Assembly: GCA_026770575.1 (NCBI GenBank)
Contig: MU657501.1
Location: 7,365 to 17,991, forward strand
Length of the DNA: 10,627 bases
DNA from: Pelagophyceae sp. CCMP2097
Taxonomy: Eukaryota; Sar; Pelagophyceae
Reading direction: 5' to 3'
Shown here: positions 5,430 through 10,627 of the stretch, piece after piece
How the letters are laid out: every line of letters begins with the position of its first letter
Numbering within the stretch: the first letter of the stretch is position 1
Program-made: the position numbers and the translations under genes
The notes under the pieces: generated by a model
Seen by the model: the letters and a program-made list of their open reading frames with translations, nothing else
Told to the model about the DNA's origin: nothing
Databases searched by the model: none

Positions 5430-5941
5430 GCGATTCAGAAACTCGCGACAGCGCCGGCTGCGGGCTGTGGGTCGCGTGGCGGAGGTCGAGCAGCCGCCGT
5501 GTCGCGCGGTCGCTTCGTCGGGCCCTGCGCCCCCGTCGCACTTATGGTACCGGCGGACGGAGGGGCTCTCGAAGCGGCTCCTTCTGGGGTTGGGGTACCC
5601 GGACCGCGCCGATCGAGCCTGGGCCTTGTCAGCCTCGGAGGGACCCGCGCACTGCCCGAACACCAAACCCGTACCCAGGTATGACTTTGATATTTGGTCG
5701 GTCCCGCCAAACCCGTACATGCAAGTCCCTGCCTTACAAAAAACAGCGGCGACTGTTCCTGACAACCTCAAGCGCCGCACCTCGGCCTCCTGAGCGCGGG
5801 CGCACCTCGCGACCTCGTTCACCGGAGCCAGGCGCACGTGCTCCGGGCAGTCCCGAAACCCCGAACTCTCCCGTGGCCCTGGGGCGGTTTTGCCCTTCCC
5901 CTGCAGCCGTTTTACCTCACCGCTTAGGCGCCCGGCGCAAC
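5430..5941. other. GC-rich stretch, no gene called
   Basis: Several long open frames cross this region on both strands, as expected in GC-rich DNA. None has a recognisable domain or a clear advantage over the others. One plus-strand frame (5416-5793) has a more natural-looking stretch, PVPRYDFDIWSVPPNPYMQV, but no family comes to mind. Confidence 0.4.
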
Positions 5942-6154
5942 GCGGACCCGGCGCTCGGCCTCGACCTGCACCGCCTGGACCCGCTCGTGCCCATGCCGCC
6001 CGACGGCGTCGTGCGGACCCAGCGCTCGACCTCGACCTGCACCGCCTGGACCCGCTCGTGCCCATGCCGCCCGACAGCGCCGTGCGGACTCGGCGCTCGG
6101 CCTCGACCTGCACCGCCTGGACCCGCTCGTGCCCATGCCGCCCGACAGCGTCGA
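5942..6154. repeat. 71-bp GC-rich tandem repeat, three copies
   Basis: Copies start at 5942, 6013 and 6084 (gcggac) and are exactly 71 bases apart, with only a few differences each. Every copy can encode LDLHRLDPLVPMPPD, but since 71 is not a multiple of three each copy does so in a different frame. The array therefore cannot be one in-frame repeat protein. It looks like a tandem expansion of a once-coding or non-coding segment. Confidence 0.95.
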
Positions 6155-6398
6155 CTGCGACGCGCCGCAGTCCGACCACCCCGACTACATCGGGCCACCA
6201 CGGCACCCACACCCGCCCCGCGCCGACCCAAAACACACCAAACAACGGCCACGCCGTCCGCCGGCCCACACTATGCTGGTATGCCTAGCCCACGATCAAA
6301 CGCCTCGGCGTGCGAATATAAGGCCCGCCCGCCCTCGAAATGAGCCGCCGGAAGAATACACCAGCCGGCTGACATTGGTGCTGTTTAAAACCGACCGG
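6155..6398. other. GC-rich stretch after the 71-bp repeat, no gene called
   Basis: A Pro/His/Arg-rich frame runs from the last repeat copy to a stop at 6408-6410, but it is low-complexity and has no domain. I call nothing here. Confidence 0.4.
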
Positions 6399-6468
6399 CG
6401 AGTTGCATAACTCGTCGCTCCTGATCGTACGAGTTGCATAACTCGTCGACGAGTTGCATAACTCGTCG
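6399..6468. repeat. Three palindromic 19-bp repeats upstream of a TATA box
   Basis: The sequence cgagttgcataactcgtcg occurs at 6399-6417, 6430-6448 and 6450-6468. Within each, cgagtt pairs with aactcg around gcat. Copies one and three are followed by ctcctgatc, so the block seems to come from duplication of a larger unit. Palindromic repeats about 60 bases before a TATA box suggest binding sites for a dimeric regulator, as in a promoter or the U3 part of an LTR. Confidence 0.85.
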
Positions 6469-6528
6469 CTCCTGATCAGGGCCGGCGGCCAGCCTGGCGT
6501 ACTCCGCGTCTGCACTTCTTTCCCGGGA

Positions 6529-6536
6529 TATAAATA
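6529..6536 (+). promoter_or_regulatory. TATA box (tataaata)
   Basis: A consensus tataaata lies in a GC-rich setting, downstream of the palindromic repeats. Transcription would start near 6560. No coding frame is evident before the hAT element begins at 6717; a GT...AG span of 40 bases at 6646-6685 could be a tiny intron. The promoter could serve a gene interrupted by the hAT insertion, or be the promoter of a solo or partial LTR. It could also help transcribe the hAT gene. Confidence 0.45.
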
Positions 6537-6708
6537 ATCAACCCTCACCTCACATGCAAGTGCAAGGCCCGTTGAACGATCACGAGGAGATAGAGTTTCA
6601 CAATTACATACGCTGCATTTGTCAGTTACGGGTTTCAAGTGCAAGGTATGCACGACTTTGAATTTTGCTGAATACCTTTACTCAGTCAGTCAAAAAAATC
6701 TCCCGTGC

Positions 6709-6716
6709 CCCGCCGA
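6709..6716. repeat. Left 8-bp target-site duplication of the hAT element
   Basis: Cccgccga directly before the left terminal inverted repeat is identical to 9850-9857. Eight bases is the characteristic hAT duplication length. Confidence 0.95.
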
Positions 6717-6737
6717 CAAGGCTGGTAAACACGTAAA
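6717..6737 (+). repeat. Left terminal inverted repeat of the hAT element
   Basis: It begins caaggctggtaaacacgtaa and matches the reverse complement of 9829-9849 at 20 of 21 positions. Confidence 0.95.
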
Positions 6738-7034
6738 TTTGGCCCCCAGGGAACATGTTTGGAACAACGTTTCCAGGCTATTTCATAAAACATCCAAAAA
6801 CACGTGAATAAAACATGTCACGGCGACTGCATCCGAGGCGGGACGTGCCAATCACCTCGTCTACGTCCAAGGTGCCGTCTTAAGTCGTTTGGAAGCTCAT
6901 TCCGCGTTTTTTTGATTCTGTCCTTTTTACAAAAAAAAGTTCGCCAAACAATTGATTGTATGAATTCCTAAGGGTTCGGCAAACATCGACGCAGAGCCAG
7001 TGTTCCGGGCGAGGCCCCGTCACCACAGAGGCCG

Positions 7035-9622
7035 ATGGGGGGGCGCGTGAGGGACCCGGTGTACGCGCACATCACCCTGGTGCAGGAGGCGTTCGAAGAT
7101 GGCGGAAAGATGAAGTCCCGCCAGCAGTGCACCTGCTTGCACTGCGGCAAGACGTTGGTCTTCGCCAGCGTGGGCCGCTTGCGCGCGCACCTGTCGGGCG
7201 ACGAGGCCATGGCCGCCGCAGATTCCGGCGGGTGGGGGGGCCTGCCAGTCGGCGCCGGAGCTCGTCAAACAGAAATTCAAGGCGTTGCGTCTTCTCCCAG
7301 CCATTTCTTCTAATGTGTGTATTCCATGCGCCATCCGCGAACACGTCCCCGTAGTTGTGCCTGGAGCTGACGATGACGAAGAAGCGACTCTTGGACAACC
7401 TCAAGGCGCGGTCTGCGAACGACGCTGCCGCGGGCGCGGCGGGCGGCGGCGCTGCAAAGAAGCCCAAGGTCGTCGGCCCGATGGACATGCACTACGAGCG
7501 CATCCAGGCCGGCAACTGCGACGACGCGCACGCGCAGCTGCAGTTTGAGAACCCGACGGTCCCGGCGCGGTTCTTCTCGAGCCCGTCGTTCAAGGACTAC
7601 CTCAAAAAGATCCGCCTGTCGTCGCCTTTGTGAGTGGTGCCGGACCTCCATAAGGTCTACGGCGTCATGCTCGACACGAAGCACGCCTCGCTCAAGTCGG
7701 GGATGCACGCGCGGGCCGCGCTGTCCAAAACGTACGGCATGACGGTGGCATCAGACGCGGCGACGGTCATGGGCGAGCCCCTCGTGAACATCATCGGGGC
7801 CGTCCCGGTGCAGTCCAAGCCGCTCGCTCTCGGCCTGCAGAACGTCTCGCGCCACCTTTCCGACGGCAGGCACAAGGACGGCCTCTTCTACGCCGAGCAG
7901 ATTGTCAAGTCCATCGACTAACTCCCGTACGGCGGCCACTACACGACGCTCGTCGTCACGGATACGTCCAAAAACATGCAGCGCGCGTGGCGGCTCCTCA
8001 AGCAGCTCCGCCCGTTCCTCTCGACGGCGCCGTGCTCCTCGCACTGCGGCAACGTCCTGCTCAAGGAGATCGCCAAGATCCCTGTGATCAAGACGATGCT
8101 CGAGGAGGCGCTGAAGTTCAACGAGCAGTGGACGGGCCCGCACCACCAAAGGGCCTTGCTGAAGAAGCACCCGCTCGAGCACTTCGGCCGCGAGCTCTCG
8201 GCGCTGCGCTCGTGCGACTCACGCTTCGGCCTCAACTTCCTGGCCGTCGCCAAGATGCTCCTTCTTCAGCCCGCATTCAAGTCGGCGGTCGCCGACGTGG
8301 CGTGGGACGCCAAGCTCTCCGACGACATGGACGCCAAGGTGGCCAAGGCGCTCGCCACGGACGCGCAGTGGTGGGCCGACACGTCGCAGCTCCTGTACGC
8401 CGTGTGGCCTATGGCCAAGATGGTAAAGTTCGGCGGCTTCCAGAAACCGTCCATGTCGCACCTCTACGCGCACATGCTGGAGGCCGAGGCGCACTGGAAC
8501 AAGCTCATGCACGACGAAGAATTCAAGTTCGCGTTCGTCGCCGAGGAGGTGCTCCAGATCATCCAGTCCGACTACGTCGACTTTGACGACGCGGGCCCGG
8601 AGAATCGCTGGACGATGATGAAGAGCGACATGGCGCTGGCGGGCTACGTCCTCGACCCCTTGTACCACGACAAGCAGCCTTGGACGGACCCCGACGCGAT
8701 GGCGGCCTTCCGGCGTGTCGCGGAGCTCCAGCTGGGCATCGACCGCGCCACGGGCGAGTACGACGAGAAGCTCGTGAACGAGAAGATGCCGCGCTTTATG
8801 GATCAGTTCGCGCGGTATCAGGCCAAGCTCGGCCAGCTCTCGAAGGCGTATGTCTGGGCGTCGCTCGGGGAGATGCACGCCTGCTCGTGGTACCAGCAGT
8901 ATTGCGGCGAGTTCCCCGAGCTGCAGTTCGTCGGCACGATGGTGACGGGCTGCGTCGCGGGCGCCGACATGGCCGAGACGAACTGGAAGCTGTACAAGTC
9001 CATCAACACCAAGGCGCGCAACCGGCTTGGCAAGGTCCAGTCCAACGCGTTCACGGCGGACGACGGCGACTTCGACCAGACCACGGGGACGAAGCTCGCT
9101 TACGTCGCCGCCAACCTCCACGTCGGCGCCTACGACGACTACTGCGAGAGCGACACGCGCAAGACCCTCGCGGCGTTCACCATCAGCGACGAGGCCGAGC
9201 TGATCAAGCTCTTCGGCCCGATCGTGAGCGGCAACGTCCTGCAGCTGGGCACCACGTATTACAAGAACTTCCTCGAGGAGTGGGAGAAGGACACGAAGAA
9301 GAAGAACGACAACCTCTACGCGCGGCTCCGGGACAAGTACCTGAAGATGATCCTCCGCGAAGCGCCGGAGGACGCCGACGACGACGAGTCGGACGACGAC
9401 GACGGCCCCGCCCCCGAGCTGTACCACGGCATCGTCATCGAGATCGAGTTCAAGAAGAAGGAGGGCGCGTACCAGAAAGGCTACTACGTCAAGACGGCCC
9501 ACATCCTGACGGACGGCGGCACCGAGGCGACGTTGATGGGCACGCGCATCTATCCGGTCAACGAGTCGCTCGTGGGCCTCATCCTCGCCGAGGACAACCC
9601 GCTCTACACCTTCCGAGGGTAG
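7035..9622 (+). pseudogene. hAT transposase (BED finger, DUF659-like, hAT C-terminal domain), interrupted
   Basis: The enzyme would bind the element's ends and cut and paste it in the nucleus. From the ATG at 7035 comes a BED zinc finger: CLHC (Cys codons at 7134 and 7143), RLRAHL (His at 7188), then a last Cys (7243) that lies in the next frame, beyond a G7 run at 7234-7240. A second shift between about 7285 and 7390, or a small intron, leads to the long frame that ends at 9622. Next is a DUF659-type region with the first candidate catalytic Asp in VASDAAT (7754-7756) and the second in VVTDTSKN (7961-7963), then CSSHCGNVLLKEI. The C-terminal hAT region has WYQQYCGEFPELQF, the candidate catalytic Glu in AETNWK (8975-8977) and KARNRL. 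In-frame stops at 7631-7633 (TGA) and 7919-7921 (TAA) interrupt conserved parts. An acidic run and an extra domain close the protein, with TAG and TGA stops in tandem. It is inactive as it stands. Confidence 0.9.
7976..9622 (+). CDS. Longest intact part of the hAT transposase frame (C-terminal 548 codons)
   Basis: This open frame starts at the Met five codons after the second candidate catalytic Asp and runs to the natural end. It holds the CxxHC-type region (CSSHCGN), the helical insertion region, VLDPLYHD near the middle, the hAT dimerisation region with the Glu, and a C-terminal extension. The extension has an acidic run (EDADDDESDDDDG, about 9367-9405) followed by about 65 residues of likely beta structure (YHGIVIEIEF ... 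GYYVKTAHILTDG ... NPLYTF). If translated from its own Met it would lack both Asp residues and the BED finger, so it could not catalyse transposition, but it could still dimerise. Expression is not shown. Listed separately from the whole broken gene because it is the only long uninterrupted part. Confidence 0.6.
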   Translation: MQRAWRLLKQLRPFLSTAPCSSHCGNVLLKEIAKIPVIKTMLEEALKFNEQWTGPHHQRALLKKHPLEHFGRELSALRSCDSRFGLNFLAVAKMLLLQPAFKSAVADVAWDAKLSDDMDAKVAKALATDAQWWADTSQLLYAVWPMAKMVKFGGFQKPSMSHLYAHMLEAEAHWNKLMHDEEFKFAFVAEEVLQIIQSDYVDFDDAGPENRWTMMKSDMALAGYVLDPLYHDKQPWTDPDAMAAFRRVAELQLGIDRATGEYDEKLVNEKMPRFMDQFARYQAKLGQLSKAYVWASLGEMHACSWYQQYCGEFPELQFVGTMVTGCVAGADMAETNWKLYKSINTKARNRLGKVQSNAFTADDGDFDQTTGTKLAYVAANLHVGAYDDYCESDTRKTLAAFTISDEAELIKLFGPIVSGNVLQLGTTYYKNFLEEWEKDTKKKNDNLYARLRDKYLKMILREAPEDADDDESDDDDGPAPELYHGIVIEIEFKKKEGAYQKGYYVKTAHILTDGGTEATLMGTRIYPVNESLVGLILAEDNPLYTFRG

Positions 9623-9757
9623 TGAGGCGGGCTGCCCTTAACTGCCCTGCGGATTGAATCCTAAATATTATCCCAATTTGAGTTATTCATCTCTCTGATA
9701 GGGCTCTCCAGAGGTCCAGCCGGCGGCCCCGGTGGTGCCGCACGCGGGGGGGACAAG

Positions 9758-9806
9758 AACACGTGTTTTTTCCCCGGTGGTGGGAACAAATCAAACACGT
9801 GTTTTT
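9758..9806. repeat. Subterminal aacacgtgtttt repeats of the hAT element
   Basis: Two copies of a palindromic motif, aacacgtgttttt (9758-9770) and aacacgtgttttt (9794-9806), lie 36 bases apart inside the right end. A half copy, aaaaacacgtg (6796-6806), lies inside the left end, and aacacgta occurs in the left TIR itself. They are probable transposase-binding sites, by analogy with other hAT elements. Confidence 0.7.
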
Positions 9807-9828
9807 AGGGATTTGATCAAAACAACGT

Positions 9829-9849
9829 TTTACGTTTTTACCAGCCTTG
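9829..9849 (-). repeat. Right terminal inverted repeat of the hAT element
   Basis: It ends ttaccagccttg on the plus strand and is the reverse complement of 6717-6737 with one mismatch. Confidence 0.95.
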
Positions 9850-9857
9850 CCCGCCGA
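9850..9857. repeat. Right 8-bp target-site duplication of the hAT element
   Basis: Cccgccga directly after the right terminal inverted repeat is identical to 6709-6716. Removing the element and one copy would restore the target site between 6716 and 9858. Confidence 0.95.
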
Positions 9858-10627
9858 TCTACGAATCAAAACGCGGCCCGTAAGGTCACCCAACGTTTTG
9901 GCTGCCAACGCGAAATTAAAATCCACCCTTATTGAGAGTAAACGAAGTCCGAGTTTGGGGGCGCTGCTTCGTACGCCGGGGTATCTTGGGGCTGAGACCA
10001 CGAATCGAGTATGCGATCGCCTTAGAATGAGGTTTGGAGAAAATCGTTGGTTGGCCTGAGCCCATTGGCTTAATTATGGTGTACATTTCTAAAAAGGGTC
10101 AAGTTTCCTCTGTTTTTTTCGAAGAGTGGCTTCCAGTCGAGCCGACGCGGTCATTATAGCGGGCCTGCCTGTCCCGTTCGGGATTCGGGCCCGTCTCCTA
10201 GTGGCGCATGCAGATCCCAGAAGGGACCGGCGCGCCAGTCCTACAGCCCGGACTACAAGCAGGACACTGCATTTTACGGGTCAGATTTGCGGCGTTGCAC
10301 CGCCGTCACCTCAATGCCCCCGAGCGGCTCGATCACACCGGGATGCAAAGTGGGGGCGTGGCTGCGGCGCGGCGCAGCGGGCAAGTCGCCATCGTCCTCC
10401 CACACCTCGTCCGGGGCCATCAAAGTTCAGGTCCGCATCGCTTAAGCGTGACTTACGTGAACTGATTCCTGCGTTGGCAGCCAAAAAGGCCACCTTGGGT
10501 CACCGAGCAAAGACAACGGACTTCAAATTTCCCTTTAAATCTCCTGGTTTTGCCAAACCGTGGCTTTTTAGAGCAAACTCCACATTGCGCGCGCCGTCGG
10601 ACTCCAACACACTCGGCCATTGGAAAG
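9858..10627. other. Right flank without a supported gene
   Basis: The sequence is of mixed composition. Two plus-strand frames stay open for long stretches, one to a stop at 10443-10445 and the other from about 10250 to the window edge, but neither has a recognisable domain and they overlap each other. A small hairpin (cgggcc at 10160-10165 with ggcccg at 10188-10193, inner tcccg with cggga) lies near 10160-10193. A partial exon running off the right edge is possible but not shown. Confidence 0.4.

Larger units (their letters stand above)
6717..9849 (+). mobile_element. Complete hAT-superfamily DNA transposon, 3133 bp
   Basis: Both ends carry a 21-bp terminal inverted repeat (left begins caaggctggtaaacacgtaa) with one mismatch, at position 14. 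The element is flanked by perfect 8-bp duplications, cccgccga, the hAT hallmark. The start C-A-A-G-G-C-T-G-G resembles the usual hAT terminus (CAGGG-type with TGG). Near the ends, the motif aacacgtg or its palindrome aacacgtgtt recurs (6798-6806, 9758-9767, 9794-9803), and aacaacgttt occurs at both ends (6763-6772, 9821-9830); such subterminal repeats usually bind the transposase. The single large gene inside runs rightward and is broken. The exact duplication and nearly identical TIRs point to a fairly recent insertion. With intact ends, it could still be moved by a related active transposase (inference). Confidence 0.95.

Noticed and set aside
5403..6269. Long minus-strand open frame of 288 codons
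   Set aside because: It lies opposite the same GC-rich repeat region, reads the repeat in shifting contexts and shows no recognisable domain.
5207..6343. Long plus-strand open frame of 378 codons
   Set aside because: It crosses the RS-like fragment, the 71-bp repeat and low-complexity sequence in one frame, has only Arg/Pro/Ala-rich composition and no domain. Long chance frames are expected in GC-rich DNA.
6399..6468. CRISPR array
   Set aside because: There are only three repeats with spacers of 12 and 1 bases, in a eukaryotic setting.
8219..9502. Minus-strand open frame of 427 codons
   Set aside because: It lies antisense to the transposase frame. Its Leu/Val/Arg/Asp-rich composition is what the complement of GC-rich coding sequence produces.
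8680..9657. Plus-strand open frame of 325 codons
   Set aside because: It overlaps the transposase frame out of phase; the transposase motifs decide the true frame.
10274..10420. Short minus-strand frame with an acidic start (MAPDEVWEDDGDL)
   Set aside because: It has 48 codons, no homology I recognise, and lies opposite other open frames.
10208..10627. Overlapping plus-strand open frames near the right edge
   Set aside because: Two frames stay open and overlap, and neither has a domain, so I could not choose one. A partial exon is possible.

Overview
The window looks like nuclear DNA of a eukaryote, most likely a GC-rich microalga or another protist. It has long GC-rich coding stretches, AT-rich islands, a class II DNA transposon, finger-type zinc proteins and no bacterial operon or Shine-Dalgarno layout. 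A stramenopile or haptophyte alga is a guess from composition and element type; nothing in the window fixes the taxon. Most of what can be read is mobile or virus-like DNA in different stages of decay, and no gene looks like an intact housekeeping gene.

Bases 1-2496 are an AT-rich island. It holds two leftward genes four bases apart (a GIY-YIG/T5orf172-like protein and a small unknown protein), a divergent rightward class 3 lipase-like gene broken into at least five frame segments, and a further broken rightward frame. Hairpins lie just past the 3' end at both outer edges. Tight spacing, gene types and hairpins fit a decayed insertion of a virophage or Polinton-like virus of a protist (inference).

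Bases 2497-3741 form a separate GC-rich unit of about 1.25 kb, bounded by imperfect terminal inverted repeats whose inner 30 bp match at 26 positions. Nearly all of its interior is one leftward zinc-finger protein split over two overlapping frames; there is no recognisable transposase. This is the best candidate for something undescribed.

Bases 3742-4230 are AT-rich: a tRNA-like B-box stretch, a possible retrotransposon LTR start, a 60-bp tandem repeat and a perfect 20-bp inverted repeat whose loop resembles a hammerhead ribozyme core. Bases 4267-4674 encode a PHD-finger-like protein with a lysine-rich tail. Bases 4675-6716 are a GC-rich region of decayed or non-coding DNA: an Arg/Asp/Ser-rich fragment with a frameshift at a G7 run, a 71-bp tandem repeat in three copies, and a promoter-like or LTR-like block of palindromic repeats followed by a TATA box.

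Bases 6717-9849 are a structurally complete hAT transposon of 3133 bp, with 21-bp terminal inverted repeats (one mismatch) and a perfect 8-bp target-site duplication, cccgccga. It carries a BED-finger/DUF659-type transposase whose D, D and E candidate catalytic residues are all present, but which is broken by frameshifts near its 5' end and by two in-frame stops. Bases 9858-10627 hold nothing I can call with confidence.
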